DNA from: Solibacillus sp. FSL R7-0668
Lineage (GTDB): Bacteria > Bacillota > Bacilli > Bacillales_A > Planococcaceae
Direction of reading: 5' to 3'
DNA: 64,000 nt
Assembly: GCF_038006205.1 (NCBI RefSeq)
Contig: NZ_JBBOUU010000001.1
Location: 1,242,001-1,306,000, forward strand
A model generated the notes under the pieces. The model was not told the DNA's origin, made no database searches, and worked only from the letters and a program-made list of their open reading frames with translations. Made by a program: the position numbers and the translations under genes. Shown here piece by piece: positions 36,098 to 46,150 of this stretch (its first letter is position 1; each line of letters starts with the position of its first letter).

Positions 36098-37681
36098 ATG
36101 AGAAGAAGCTCATGGAATTTTCGTTTTTTTAAATACAATATGATTTTGGCAATCATTATTATTTTTGTCGTGCTCATTTCAGCGTATTATGTGCTTGGAA
36201 AAATTGTTGAAAAGGAGATCGGGGAGCGCGCTGTAAATGTAGCAGAGGTCACTGCGCTTCATCCAGATGTCATAGAAGGGTTGAAAAAGGATGCGACATC
36301 ACCTGAAATTCAAAAAATCGCCAAACAGATTCAAAAAAGCGCAGAGGCCGAGTATGTTGTAATTGGCGATGAAAATGAAATTCGCTATGCACACCCTGTA
36401 AAAGCGCGCATTGGCCAACGAATGGTCGGTGATGATAATGACAGGGCATTGATTGATGGGCAATCGTATATGTCAATTGCAGAGGGGACATTAGGAGAAG
36501 CGCTTCGAGGGAAGGCCCCTGTTTTCGATGAACAACGCAATATTATTGGTGTCGTGTCCGTTGGTTATTTATATAAAGATGTATTTTCAATGAATATTGG
36601 TTATACGAAGAATTTATTGCTTGTACTGGCGATTGCTATCATCTTGTCGATTCTATTATCAAGCTACTTAGCCAATAAATTAAAAAAACAGCTTCTTAAT
36701 TATGAGCCACAGGAAATTGTCAAAATTTTATCAGAGCGAAATGTCATTTTGGAAACGATTCGTGAAGCAATTATCATGGTAAATCGTAATGGAATCATTA
36801 CATTGAGTAATCAAGCAGCGAATGATATTTTAAATAGTCATAATTCGGTTATTGGCGAAAATATAAAAGAGGTATTACCTAATACGAAATTATTGCGTGT
36901 CATGGAAACAGGGAAGGAACAGCTAAATCGGGTCATGACGATTAATGGAACAAAAACATTAGTTAACCGCATACCTCTAGTGGATAATGGTAAGGTTACG
37001 GGCGTAGTAGCAAGCTTTAGACCATTTGAAGAAATTGACTTAGTGGCCAATGAGCTATCTCAGGTGAAGCAATTCATAGAATCATTACGCTCGCAAACCC
37101 ATGAATACAATAACTTTTTGTATACAATATCGGGGTTAATTCAATTGAAGGAATATGAGGAGGCCCTGTTTCTAATTCATTCAGAGCGTCTGGGAAACCA
37201 TGCATTAATAGCCTTTATTAATGAGCATATTAAAGATATGTTTATAAATGGTTTAATAATAGGCTTTTATAATCGAGCGAAAGAGTTGAAGGTTACACTT
37301 ATGCTAGATGAAGATAGTAGTTGTGGTAAACTTGGTCACTTGATGGAAAAGCATATGTTTATCTCCATCTTGGGTAATTTGATGACCAATGCTTTTGAAG
37401 CAGTGGAGCATTTGGAGGAAGAAGAACGCATTGTTCGCATTTATATTTATGAAAGTGAAAGAGAAGTAGTTTGTGAAATCGAGGATTCAGGGGAAGGGAT
37501 TCGAGAAGAGCAAATAGAAGAAATTTTTAAATTAAAGAGCTCTACAAAAGACAAAGATTCGAGGGGCTATGGATTGCATATTGTGCAAGAACATTTAAAA
37601 GCTTTAAATGGCACCATTGCAATTGAAAAGGGTGATTTGGGCGGAGCATTATTTATTGTTTCGATTCCAAAAGAGGGGTGA
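36098..37681 (+). CDS. CitS/DcuS-type sensor histidine kinase
   Basis: A 527-residue kinase of the citrate/dicarboxylate-sensing family: TM1 about 11-33, an extracytoplasmic Cache/PDC sensor (35-165), TM2 about 171-191, cytoplasmic PAS (205-315), a dimerisation helix with phospho-acceptor H335 in SQTHEYNNFLYTISGLIQL, and an HATPase with EIEDSGEGI and SRGYGLHIV. The extracellular sensor typically binds citrate or dicarboxylates. It overlaps nothing but precedes its regulator by 4 nt and the TctCBA transporter, which suggests it senses the tricarboxylate imported by that system. Start ATG behind AAAGGAAG. Confidence 0.88.
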   Translation: MRRSSWNFRFFKYNMILAIIIIFVVLISAYYVLGKIVEKEIGERAVNVAEVTALHPDVIEGLKKDATSPEIQKIAKQIQKSAEAEYVVIGDENEIRYAHPVKARIGQRMVGDDNDRALIDGQSYMSIAEGTLGEALRGKAPVFDEQRNIIGVVSVGYLYKDVFSMNIGYTKNLLLVLAIAIILSILLSSYLANKLKKQLLNYEPQEIVKILSERNVILETIREAIIMVNRNGIITLSNQAANDILNSHNSVIGENIKEVLPNTKLLRVMETGKEQLNRVMTINGTKTLVNRIPLVDNGKVTGVVASFRPFEEIDLVANELSQVKQFIESLRSQTHEYNNFLYTISGLIQLKEYEEALFLIHSERLGNHALIAFINEHIKDMFINGLIIGFYNRAKELKVTLMLDEDSSCGKLGHLMEKHMFISILGNLMTNAFEAVEHLEEEERIVRIYIYESEREVVCEIEDSGEGIREEQIEEIFKLKSSTKDKDSRGYGLHIVQEHLKALNGTIAIEKGDLGGALFIVSIPKEG

Positions 37682-37685
37682 TTAG

Positions 37686-38375
37686 TTGGAAAAGCAAATT
37701 GAAGTGTTAATTATTGAAGATGATATTCGAATCGCTCAAATCCATGATAAATTTCTCAATCAAATAGAAGGCTTTAAAACAATTGGGATGGCGCATACGA
37801 TTGAAGAGGCCAAAATGTGGATTGAAACATTGAAGCCTGATTTGGTCTTGTTAGATATTTATTTTCCAGATGGCTTAGGGCTATCCATTATCGACATGAT
37901 TGTTGAGCAAAAACTACAGACGGATATTATTTTAATAACGGCTGCTGTCGAGATTGAAATCGTCAAAAAAGCTTATACAAGTGGTGTGACAGATTTTTTA
38001 TTGAAGCCGATTACTTTGCAGAAGTTTACGTATTGTTTAGAAAAGTATAAAGAGAAGCATCAAATATTATCGTCCAATGAGTATGTTCAAGAAGAGCAGA
38101 TCCAAAAACTTTGGGATCATTATTCCGTACCGACGATTGAACAAGATAAAAGTCCAAAGGGAATTGATGCCATCACGAAAAATAAAATTATTGATTTTAT
38201 CCTCACAATTGATGGGGGTATTACAGCAGAAAGCTTAGGGGCTGAGTTGGGGATAAGTCGTACAACGGCAAGACGCTACTTGGAGCATTTAATGGAAGAA
38301 AAAATTATTTTTGTCGAACATATTTATGGCTCGGTTGGACGACCGGAACGCCGATATTTTAGCACACGCAGCTGA
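37686..38375 (+). CDS. CitT-type response regulator
   Basis: A 229-residue regulator with a receiver (D57 in LVLLDIYFPDGLG; K in DFLLKPITLQKF) and a C-terminal helix-turn-helix (GGITAESLGAELGISRTTARRYLEHL), as in CitT/DctR. TTG 37686 starts just after the kinase stop behind GGGGTG. It probably activates tctCBA immediately downstream. Confidence 0.88.
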   Translation: MEKQIEVLIIEDDIRIAQIHDKFLNQIEGFKTIGMAHTIEEAKMWIETLKPDLVLLDIYFPDGLGLSIIDMIVEQKLQTDIILITAAVEIEIVKKAYTSGVTDFLLKPITLQKFTYCLEKYKEKHQILSSNEYVQEEQIQKLWDHYSVPTIEQDKSPKGIDAITKNKIIDFILTIDGGITAESLGAELGISRTTARRYLEHLMEEKIIFVEHIYGSVGRPERRYFSTRS

Positions 38376-38396
38376 TTCATTCAGCTGCTTTTTTTT
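38368..38396 (+). terminator. Terminator after the CitST-like pair
   Basis: GCAGCTGA and TCAGCTGC form an 8-bp stem with 5-nt loop and eight Ts; the stem includes the regulator's stop codon. Confidence 0.87.
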
Positions 38397-38485
38397 CGTG
38401 AACATTATGAACAAAATGAATTTTATGCAATTAAAAGTTTATATTTCGCTTTTATATAAAATTATTAGATTATCGTTTTTAATAA

Positions 38486-38499
38486 AGATAGCGCTTACA
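38486..38499 (+). promoter_or_regulatory. cre-like site upstream of tctC
   Basis: AGATAGCGCTTACA matches 12 of 14 positions of the CcpA cre consensus and lies about 33 nt before tctC. CcpA repression of citrate uptake is known in Bacillus; here it is inferred. Confidence 0.45.
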
Positions 38500-38531
38500 A
38501 AGGGTGCAAACTAATTAAGGGGGATTTCTAA

Positions 38532-39554
38532 ATGTCATTCAAAAAGAAATTAGTAGCATTGTTATCTGCTACGACGCTGAGTATCGCGTTAGCAGCTTGT
38601 AGTGATAGCAGTGATGGGGGAAGCAAATCTGCAAGTGATTATCCAAAGAACAATATTACGATTGTAGCGCCTTCTGGAGCGGGTGGTGGCTGGGATTTAA
38701 CGGCTCGCGCAATTGGTAAAACAATGAATGAAACAGGCTTAATTGATAAATCAATCACAATCGAAAATCAACCTGGTGGTGGCGGTGCGGTGTTCATGGC
38801 ATCCTACGCAACAAAGGAAGCAAAGAACGATCATATGTTAATGGTGAAATCACCACCAATTTTAATCAACAATTTAAAGGCAGAGGGAAATAGCCCTTAT
38901 GGTTATAAAGATACAACACCACTTGCACAACTAACAAAAGACTATGGTGCGATTGTTGTCAGAAAAGATTCACCGTATCAAACGATTACTGATTTACTAG
39001 ATGCAATTAAAGCAGATCCGACAGCATTAACATTAGCAGGCGGTTCAGCACCTGGCTCGATGGACCATTTAATTACCATTTTACCGGCATATGAATATGG
39101 CATTGACCCAAAATCAGTTAAATATGTATCTTATGACGGTGGTGGAGAAGCGATGGCTGCGTTATTAGGTAGCAATGCAGATGCAATCGGCACGGATATT
39201 TCAACCGTTACTTCATATGTAAAAAGCGGAGATGTACGTGTATTAGCGGTAACATCACCAGAAAAATTAGCAATCGAAGGATTAGAAGAAATCCCAACTT
39301 TATATGATGAAGGGATTGAAACAGAATTTACGATTTGGCGCGGTATTTTCGGGCCAAAAGATATGTCTGAGGATGCAAAGGCCTACTGGATTGAAAAATT
39401 AACGGCTTTAAATGAAAAAGAAGAATGGAAAGCAGAATTAACACGTAATGGTTGGGAACAAGAATTCCGTGTAGGCGATGACTTTACAAAATTCTTAGAA
39501 GAACAAGAAGCATCGATTGTTGAAATTTTAACAGCATTAGGGATGCAAAAGTAA
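38532..39554 (+). CDS. tctC: Tripartite tricarboxylate transporter binding lipoprotein TctC
   Basis: The extracytoplasmic substrate-binding subunit, 340 residues. Signal peptide with lipobox ALAAC (lipidated C23), then a Bug/TctC fold with ITIVAPSGAGGGWDLTARAIG and IENQPGGGGAVFMASYATKE. It captures citrate or a related carboxylate for TctAB. AAGGGGGA precedes ATG 38532. A hairpin separates it from tctB, which would favour surplus binding protein. Confidence 0.92.
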   Translation: MSFKKKLVALLSATTLSIALAACSDSSDGGSKSASDYPKNNITIVAPSGAGGGWDLTARAIGKTMNETGLIDKSITIENQPGGGGAVFMASYATKEAKNDHMLMVKSPPILINNLKAEGNSPYGYKDTTPLAQLTKDYGAIVVRKDSPYQTITDLLDAIKADPTALTLAGGSAPGSMDHLITILPAYEYGIDPKSVKYVSYDGGGEAMAALLGSNADAIGTDISTVTSYVKSGDVRVLAVTSPEKLAIEGLEEIPTLYDEGIETEFTIWRGIFGPKDMSEDAKAYWIEKLTALNEKEEWKAELTRNGWEQEFRVGDDFTKFLEEQEASIVEILTALGMQK

Positions 39555-39560
39555 TCAAGC

Positions 39561-39595
39561 AATGCGAGCAATTGAAGCTGCTCGCATTTCCTTTT
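39561..39595 (+). terminator. Attenuating hairpin between tctC and tctB
   Basis: AATGCGAGCA and TGCTCGCATT form a 10-bp stem followed by TTCCTTTT. A partial terminator here would lower tctBA relative to tctC. Confidence 0.6.
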
Positions 39596-39609
39596 AGGGA
39601 GGTAGGGGC

Positions 39610-40074
39610 ATGAATTTAAAATTCGATCAAATTGCGAGTGTTGTCTTTTTAGTAATTGGCCTTTTAGTCGTTGTAGAATCTCAAAAGATTTCTAGTAGTG
39701 CATATGGCTCTACAATCGGGCCAAGTACATTTCCAATGGGGTTAGGCATATTATTGATTGGTTTAAGTGTGCTGTTATTCATTGAAACGATTCAAAATAA
39801 GAAAACTTATAAAATCGTGGAGGAACATGAGGATATTAAATCGCCGAATTATAAGCGTTTTATCATCATTTTTTTAGCCGCATTAGGTTATGTATTGCTG
39901 CTTGATGTATTAGGTTATTTAATTACGACATTTGTGTTCTTAGTAATCGGATTCCAAACACTAGAGCGCGGCAAAATACTGACATCGGTTATTATAGCAG
40001 CAGCATTTTCGGCTGTAATTTACTTTGGATTCGTTAACGTCTTAGGCGGCTCATTACCAGGATTACCATTCTAG
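39610..40074 (+). CDS. tctB: Tripartite tricarboxylate transporter small subunit TctB
   Basis: A 154-residue protein with four membrane spans and the family segment YGSTIGPSTFPMGLGILLIGLS. It is the small membrane subunit of the TctABC importer. Strong GGGAGGTAGG ribosome binding site; tctA follows after 16 nt. Confidence 0.9.
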   Translation: MNLKFDQIASVVFLVIGLLVVVESQKISSSAYGSTIGPSTFPMGLGILLIGLSVLLFIETIQNKKTYKIVEEHEDIKSPNYKRFIIIFLAALGYVLLLDVLGYLITTFVFLVIGFQTLERGKILTSVIIAAAFSAVIYFGFVNVLGGSLPGLPF

Positions 40075-40090
40075 AGAGGGGGGATACACG

Positions 40091-41617
40091 ATGGATACAT
40101 TAGGATATTTATTTGACGGTTTTGCGATTGCATTTCAATGGTACAACATTCTTTTTGCATTATTAGGCGTAATTATTGGAACAGCCGTAGGGGTTTTGCC
40201 TGGAATTGGACCGATGTCAGGGGTGGCGCTGCTAATTCCGGTAACTGCTACGTTAACGTCTGGACTTCCATTAGAAGTAGCTGCTACTAGCTCGATCATC
40301 TTACTAGCAGGTGTTTACTATGGGGCAATGTATGGTGGATCTACAACATCTATTTTATTGAATACGCCTGGAGAGTCCTCTTCTGTTGTAACGACATTAG
40401 ATGGGTACCAAATGGCCAAACAAGGACGTGCAGGTTCGGCTTTATCGATTGCAGCGATTGGCTCCTTCGTGGCAGGGATTGTATCGTTAATTGGATTGGT
40501 GCTACTGGCACGACCTCTTTCAAAAATAGCAATTAACTTTGGTCCAGCAGAATATTTCTCGTTAATGTTATTAGGTTTGGCGGCAGTAAGTGGCCTGGCG
40601 GGAAAATCCATTAATAAGGCGTTAATTATGACGGTTATTGGCTTATTGTTAGGGACGATTGGTATTGATGTTGTATCGGGTATTGCCCGTTTTACATATG
40701 ACCAACCCGTACTATTTAGTGGGATTGAATTTTTAACAATTGCTGTTGGTTTATTTGCACTTGGCGAAGTATTTAAAACAATTTTTGAAAAAGACGGTGC
40801 CGATGAGCCTGTTGCCAAAATTAACCGAGTTTTACCAACAAAGCAAGATTTAAAAGAAAGCGCTGCACCAATTGGTCGTGGTTCAATTTTAGGCTTCTTC
40901 CTTGGCGTATTACCAGGGGCGGGTGCGACATTAGCTTCTTTCTTTGCCTATATTGCGGAAAAAAAGATTAGTAAAAATCCAGAATCATTCGGTAAGGGTA
41001 ATATTGCAGGGGTAGCCTCACCGGAGTCAGCAAATAATGCCGCTTCAGGTGGTGCTATGATTCCATTATTAACGCTAGGTATTCCAGGCTCAGGGACAAC
41101 CGCTATTTTAATGGGTGCATTCATTATGTACAATATCCAGCCGGGCCCGCTCTTATTTGCAGAACATCCAGATGTAGCTTGGGGCTTAATCGCGAGTATG
41201 TTTATCGGAAACTTAATGCTCTTAATACTAAATATGCCAATGGTAAAAATCTTTGCTAAAATTATTGAAACTCCGAAAAAGTATCTATTACCAATCATCA
41301 TTGCAATCTCAATCTTTGGGGTTTATGCCGTACAATATACAACGTTTGATTTACTATTATTATTAGCTTGTGGTGTGTTAGGATATTATTTTGCGAAAAA
41401 CGATTTCCCTGTAGCGCCATTAGTATTAGCGCTTGTATTAGGCCCGATGCTTGAAAATAATATGCGCCGAGCATTAACGATTTCTAATGGGGATTATAGT
41501 ATTTTCGTTGCAAAGCCATTATCACTGGTGTTTTTAGTGGTAGCTATTCTATGGATTATTATTCCAATTATTTTAAAGTTACGTGGTAAAAATGTTATTA
41601 TAAATGAAGAAGGGTAA
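40091..41617 (+). CDS. tctA: Tripartite tricarboxylate transporter large subunit TctA
   Basis: A 508-residue permease with 11-12 spans and the two family motifs GVLPGIGPMSGVALL and GVLPGAGATLASF, plus GIPGSGTTAILMGA. It drives ion-coupled uptake of the carboxylate delivered by TctC. It ends the tctCBA operon at a short terminator. Confidence 0.93.
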   Translation: MDTLGYLFDGFAIAFQWYNILFALLGVIIGTAVGVLPGIGPMSGVALLIPVTATLTSGLPLEVAATSSIILLAGVYYGAMYGGSTTSILLNTPGESSSVVTTLDGYQMAKQGRAGSALSIAAIGSFVAGIVSLIGLVLLARPLSKIAINFGPAEYFSLMLLGLAAVSGLAGKSINKALIMTVIGLLLGTIGIDVVSGIARFTYDQPVLFSGIEFLTIAVGLFALGEVFKTIFEKDGADEPVAKINRVLPTKQDLKESAAPIGRGSILGFFLGVLPGAGATLASFFAYIAEKKISKNPESFGKGNIAGVASPESANNAASGGAMIPLLTLGIPGSGTTAILMGAFIMYNIQPGPLLFAEHPDVAWGLIASMFIGNLMLLILNMPMVKIFAKIIETPKKYLLPIIIAISIFGVYAVQYTTFDLLLLLACGVLGYYFAKNDFPVAPLVLALVLGPMLENNMRRALTISNGDYSIFVAKPLSLVFLVVAILWIIIPIILKLRGKNVIINEEG

Positions 41618-41627
41618 GTGAAGGAGA

Positions 41628-41651
41628 GTCGTCAAATGGCGGCTTTTTTTT
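41628..41651 (+). terminator. Terminator after tctCBA
   Basis: GTCGTC and GGCGGC pair through 6 bp including two G-U, followed by eight Ts. Confidence 0.6.
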
Positions 41652-41694
41652 CGTATAAGAAAGACATTTCGGATAAAGAAAGGTTGAGTTGGCT

Positions 41695-42669
41695 ATGAAA
41701 ATCGTTCAGCAATATGAACTAGGTAGTGCAGAGGTATTGCAAGTTGAGGAAGTAGCAATACCAACAATTGGGGAGCAGGAAGTGTTAATAAAAGGCTACT
41801 ATTCAAGTATCAATTTTGCAGATATTAAGACGCGGACAGGAGCGAAGGGCAAGCCGGTATTTCCATTTACAATCGGGCTAGATTTAGTAGGAGAAGTTGT
41901 GGAAAGTACTAGCGTCAATTTTAAAGTTGGTCAGAAAGTAATGGCTTTTCCGAAAAATGGCTCTTATCGTCAATATGCAGTTGCGTCAGAGCAGCTCACT
42001 TTTTTACTTCCAGATGACATTGATTTAAAGCAAGTAGCTGCAATGCCAACTGTCATGATTTTAAGTTATATGTTGCTGACGCAAATTGCACAGGTGAAGG
42101 AAACGGATACGATTGTTGTTCATAGTGCGAGTGGTGGCGTTGGCTCAAGCTTGATTCAGCTAGCAAAAATAGTGGGCGTAAAACAAATCATCGGTACAGT
42201 GGGTTCGGTACAAAAGGCAAATTTTGTCGAGGCATTGGGCGCGGATGCTGTTTATACATATGCTGATTTTGTGGAGGGAGTAAAGGAACAGACAAATGGC
42301 AAGGGAGCAAATGTCATTTTTGATTCGGTAGCGGGGGAAGTAACGTCACGAAGTATGAACTGCTTGGCAAATTACGGAACACTTGTCCAGTTCGGCAATA
42401 GTAGCGGAAAGCCTGGAACATTTTCAACGAATGATGTCCACAATAGCTGCCGCAATGTCAAAGGCTTTAGTTTAGGGACGACGAGAAAAGAAGACCCTTC
42501 ACGATTAAAGCCTGTTGTAAAAGTAATCCTGTCCTATATTGAAAAGGGGATGCTGCACGTGCCAATCGAACGCGTTTTTGCATTAAAGGACATTCAACAA
42601 GCCCATCGATTAATGGAAAGTCGTAAGCATCAAGGGAAAATCTTGATTCAGTTGAATGATGATATCTAA
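41695..42669 (+). CDS. Quinone oxidoreductase-type MDR protein
   Basis: A 324-residue NADPH-dependent oxidoreductase of the zinc-free MDR group (Qor/zeta-crystallin-like): an N-terminal GroES-like fold (GYYSSINFADIKTRTG, FTIGLDLVGEVVE) and a Rossmann domain with HSASGGVGSSLIQLAK (cofactor loop). No catalytic zinc cysteines are seen. ATG 41695 is chosen over TTG 41689. Natural substrate unknown; it is a stand-alone gene. Confidence 0.85.
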   Translation: MKIVQQYELGSAEVLQVEEVAIPTIGEQEVLIKGYYSSINFADIKTRTGAKGKPVFPFTIGLDLVGEVVESTSVNFKVGQKVMAFPKNGSYRQYAVASEQLTFLLPDDIDLKQVAAMPTVMILSYMLLTQIAQVKETDTIVVHSASGGVGSSLIQLAKIVGVKQIIGTVGSVQKANFVEALGADAVYTYADFVEGVKEQTNGKGANVIFDSVAGEVTSRSMNCLANYGTLVQFGNSSGKPGTFSTNDVHNSCRNVKGFSLGTTRKEDPSRLKPVVKVILSYIEKGMLHVPIERVFALKDIQQAHRLMESRKHQGKILIQLNDDI

Positions 42670-42809
42670 GCAAATTGAATGCACTCTCAATTACGTGAGG
42701 TTTATTATTAAATTACGGCATAGCTTACATAAATTTGAAAGGTACAAAAAGTTCAGTTATTCTATAAGTGGAACTAATTTACAAAAATCGAATAGAAAGG
42801 GGGATGAGC

Positions 42810-43925
42810 GTGTTTCAAGCATTAAAAGTAGGTTTATTAATTGAGCGTACGAACCGTAAAAATCTAGTGGCTTTGCTAGCGGTAGTGGTCATTGTATTTG
42901 GCTGTATGTTTTTCATTAAAGCACAGTCCGTTGGGGATCAACTAAATGATCGAAAGGGCGATTATTATCACGCGCGCGCAATCCTGTCTAAGTTTCAGGT
43001 ACAGGACGCTTCGATCGATGGTGATGGAAGCGATTTGTTTAAAAACTTAACACAACAGCAAAGCGCCATTGCTTTACAAATTGCTTCTTTAACGATGGAA
43101 AATTACCCACTCTATTATGAAGCATCTCTAAGAATCGCAAAACTACGTCAACAAGCTTTTGGTATGGAGGGCTATGAAAAGGTAGCAGAATTACTGCCAT
43201 CTCAATTGCAAAATGACATGAACTATTTATATTTTAAAACGATGCATCAATCCAATAAGGACACTGTGAGCAATTTATCTCATTACATACCGTTTTTATT
43301 GTTTTTCTTTAGCTTAGTAGGTGTAGGTTGGTACATATTTATGAGCTTTTATACAAGCTCGATTTTATTGGATGACTTTGAACATTCGAGTATTATTAGA
43401 GGCTATCCAGTGCGATTTGATCATTATATACTTTCAAAATGTATCATTGCCTTTTTATATGTGCTTGCATTTATTGCCCTCATTTTTATTAGTGCGATAC
43501 CGCTCTTATTTAACGGATTAGGTGATCCAGCTGAGCCGGTGAAAGTTTATTTAGGTGAAGCAGCGCTCATTTCAAGTGTTGGCTATATTGCGCGTTGTAT
43601 TGGCTATATGGTCGTTATTTCATTATTTGTCATGCTATTATCCATTATTTTGAATGTACTGTTAAAAAATATGTATTTAACGTTATTCGTTCACTTTATC
43701 CTGTACTTTTTACCGGTTATTTTCCCATCGTTCATTAGCGTTTTCCCGTTTAATCCTTTTAATTTCATGAACTTCAATGAAATACTTAACGGCATGCCGC
43801 TAGATCTTGCAAAGCCTGTTGATATTACGATGAATGCAGGGCTACTCATTATGTTAATTTGTATAATTGCCATGCTATTTGTCATTAAAACATTTTTCTC
43901 AACAGGAAAAATGAAACGGGCATAG
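42810..43925 (+). CDS. ABC-2 type permease, first subunit
   Basis: A 371-residue membrane protein: a first span (about 20-38), an external domain (40-165) and five further spans, the layout of ABC-2 exporters. GTG 42810 lies 6 nt after AAAGGGGG; ATG 42804 touches it. It starts a three-gene operon with a second permease and an ATPase. The cargo is unknown. The family is only weakly recognisable. Confidence 0.75.
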   Translation: MFQALKVGLLIERTNRKNLVALLAVVVIVFGCMFFIKAQSVGDQLNDRKGDYYHARAILSKFQVQDASIDGDGSDLFKNLTQQQSAIALQIASLTMENYPLYYEASLRIAKLRQQAFGMEGYEKVAELLPSQLQNDMNYLYFKTMHQSNKDTVSNLSHYIPFLLFFFSLVGVGWYIFMSFYTSSILLDDFEHSSIIRGYPVRFDHYILSKCIIAFLYVLAFIALIFISAIPLLFNGLGDPAEPVKVYLGEAALISSVGYIARCIGYMVVISLFVMLLSIILNVLLKNMYLTLFVHFILYFLPVIFPSFISVFPFNPFNFMNFNEILNGMPLDLAKPVDITMNAGLLIMLICIIAMLFVIKTFFSTGKMKRA

Positions 43926-43937
43926 GGGGGAAATGTT

Positions 43938-45149
43938 ATGTGGGGATATTTAAAATTCGAATTCAAGCAATTTTTTACGAATAAGAAAAACTTGGCTATC
44001 TATTTTTTATTAGCGTTCGCAGCGATTTTTTATGCGATTAAAATAGCACCTGCCTATGATCCGATTGAAAAAGTGGATCGTGAGGAAATCGAAGCACGTT
44101 ATTTAACGAGGCAGGAATTTATTGATGGCATGGAGGGGCGAGATCTTCGAGATGTTCATCCTATGACGGTGGAAGCTTTTTATATGTTTAGTGATGTCAA
44201 TCCATTAGACAAGAAAAGGCTTGAAACCCTTGATGCAGGTGATTTGAAAAACTACGCACAGGTTACGAGCGACTGGTACTTTCTCACAAATTATATGACG
44301 TATTATAATGAGCATATTTCATACAACGCACGTTATTATGTGAAAGACCGAGAAATGGCAGATGCGAAGGGCTTTTATAATTCGTTAGAGCAATATGTAC
44401 GTTATGGGGCATATGCTGATGCGGATTATGAGCTGTCGATTAATCAATTTGAACAGCGTACAGCACTGCAAACTGTTGAGCGCTTATTAATCGGTCCGCT
44501 GCCCGTGATACTCATCATTTGTACGTTGCTATTGGCAATCGATATTGTAACGAAAGATCGACTGCATCCGTCTGTTTTAAAGGGCTTTCCGATAGCCGAT
44601 TGGAAGAGGCTTCTTGTAAAAATGTTCGTTGCCTTTATTGGGAGTATCGCACTCTTCATTCCGTTATTCATTGGATTTATTATCATCGGCATGCAAGCCG
44701 GCTTTGGTCATTTTCAGTTACCCTCACCGGTATTTACAACGACCGTTCAATGGCAGCAAAATGGTAGCTTTGATATGATGACGCTCGGTACGTTTTTTGC
44801 TCAATCAGTGTCACTACTATTGCTATGGTTCATCGTTGTCATCGGAGTTGTCTTATTATGTAGCGTATTATTCCGTCAAGAAATGGTGAATTTAGCAATT
44901 GGTCTTCTTTTAATTTTTGGAGAAAAATTCTATTTAAGTCGTGGTGTCGGTTATTTTTGGGATATCGAACACTACCCAACCTCTTATATACAAATAGGGA
45001 AAATCGTTTCGAAATACCAAAACTTTTACTTAGCAAGCGACCCGTTAAATTACCTCTTAGGAATCCAATTATTAGCGATCGTAGCTGGAATTGTACTCAT
45101 TTTAACATTAGTCATTTCTTTAAATAAACGATTCAAGCTCATAAAATAG
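43938..45149 (+). CDS. ABC-2 type permease, second subunit
   Basis: A 403-residue protein with the same layout as its neighbour: one N-terminal span (about 17-34), an external domain (35-175) and five C-terminal spans. The two likely form a heterodimeric exporter. Strong GGGGGGAAA ribosome binding site 13 nt after the previous stop. Confidence 0.75.
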   Translation: MWGYLKFEFKQFFTNKKNLAIYFLLAFAAIFYAIKIAPAYDPIEKVDREEIEARYLTRQEFIDGMEGRDLRDVHPMTVEAFYMFSDVNPLDKKRLETLDAGDLKNYAQVTSDWYFLTNYMTYYNEHISYNARYYVKDREMADAKGFYNSLEQYVRYGAYADADYELSINQFEQRTALQTVERLLIGPLPVILIICTLLLAIDIVTKDRLHPSVLKGFPIADWKRLLVKMFVAFIGSIALFIPLFIGFIIIGMQAGFGHFQLPSPVFTTTVQWQQNGSFDMMTLGTFFAQSVSLLLLWFIVVIGVVLLCSVLFRQEMVNLAIGLLLIFGEKFYLSRGVGYFWDIEHYPTSYIQIGKIVSKYQNFYLASDPLNYLLGIQLLAIVAGIVLILTLVISLNKRFKLIK

Positions 45150-45160
45150 GAGGAAAACAG

Positions 45161-46072
45161 ATGATTACGATTCAAAATATATCCGTGCATTTTACCGACA
45201 AAAAAGTACTTGATGATATTTCGATTACGTTTGAACAAGGAGAGCTCATCGGACTTGTAGCGCCAAATGGTACGGGTAAATCAACATTAATGAATGTCTT
45301 AATGAACTATTTGCAGCCGACAAAGGGAAAAGTACTTTTTGACAATAATTTAAGCTATTCTAGTAAATCAAATGAAGTGAAAATCCATCAATTCGTGTCG
45401 ATGATGCCAGATCAAAGTGATTTATATAACCATTTAAGTGGGCGCGAGCATTTAAAAATGTATGCGATGATGTGGGAATCAGATATAAAGCTCATCGATG
45501 AAACGATTGCCGCTCTCAATATGGGGCATTATGTGAATAAAAAAACAGGCACCTACTCGCTTGGCATGCGTCAGCGTCTCTGCTTTGCGATGCAAATCGT
45601 TGCAAACACTAAAATTATGATGATGGACGAAGTAATGAATGGACTGGATCCAAATAATGTGGAAATTATTTCGAAAATTTTAATGCAGAAAAAAGCAGAG
45701 GGCAAATTGATTATTATTGCCTCACATTTGCTCGATAATTTAGAGAAGTATGCAGATCGCATTTTCTTATTTAATGAAGGAAAGCTTATCGATGCCAACG
45801 AGATTGTCGAAGGTTTTAGTAAAGCAACAATAAAAACCATTCGTGTAAAAAATATGGATGAGCAAGTAAAGAAAAGGATGAAAATGCAATACCCATCCAT
45901 TGAGCAGCAAACGCTTGTTAGTGAAATGACATTATTACATTTACCAAGCTCAGAGCCACACTTATTAAGTGATTTAACGACCTTTTTAGTTGAGCATCAA
46001 GTGATGGACTTTGCGTTTGGCAAAGTAACGCTAAATGATTTATACGCACTGTATTATCATGAAGTTGTATAA
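45161..46072 (+). CDS. ABC transporter ATPase of the exporter
   Basis: A 303-residue ATPase: Walker A APNGTGKST (34-42), signature YSLGMRQRL, Walker B IMMMDEVMNGLDP and the switch histidine in ASHLLDN. Residues about 215-300 form a C-terminal domain as seen in ABC-2 exporters. It energises the two permeases upstream. Antimicrobial peptide or lipid export is possible but not shown. Confidence 0.88.
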   Translation: MITIQNISVHFTDKKVLDDISITFEQGELIGLVAPNGTGKSTLMNVLMNYLQPTKGKVLFDNNLSYSSKSNEVKIHQFVSMMPDQSDLYNHLSGREHLKMYAMMWESDIKLIDETIAALNMGHYVNKKTGTYSLGMRQRLCFAMQIVANTKIMMMDEVMNGLDPNNVEIISKILMQKKAEGKLIIIASHLLDNLEKYADRIFLFNEGKLIDANEIVEGFSKATIKTIRVKNMDEQVKKRMKMQYPSIEQQTLVSEMTLLHLPSSEPHLLSDLTTFLVEHQVMDFAFGKVTLNDLYALYYHEVV

Positions 46073-46085
46073 ATAATAGGAAGAG

Positions 46086-46138
46086 ATACCTTTAGAGCAA
46101 ACGCATTTCTCATGTTTAGTTCCTAAAGGTATTTTTTT
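46086..46138 (+). terminator. Terminator after the ABC exporter operon
   Basis: ATACCTTTAG and CTAAAGGTAT arms with a 27-nt loop run into a T tract. Confidence 0.75.
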
Positions 46139-46150
46139 CTTTTTTAATGG

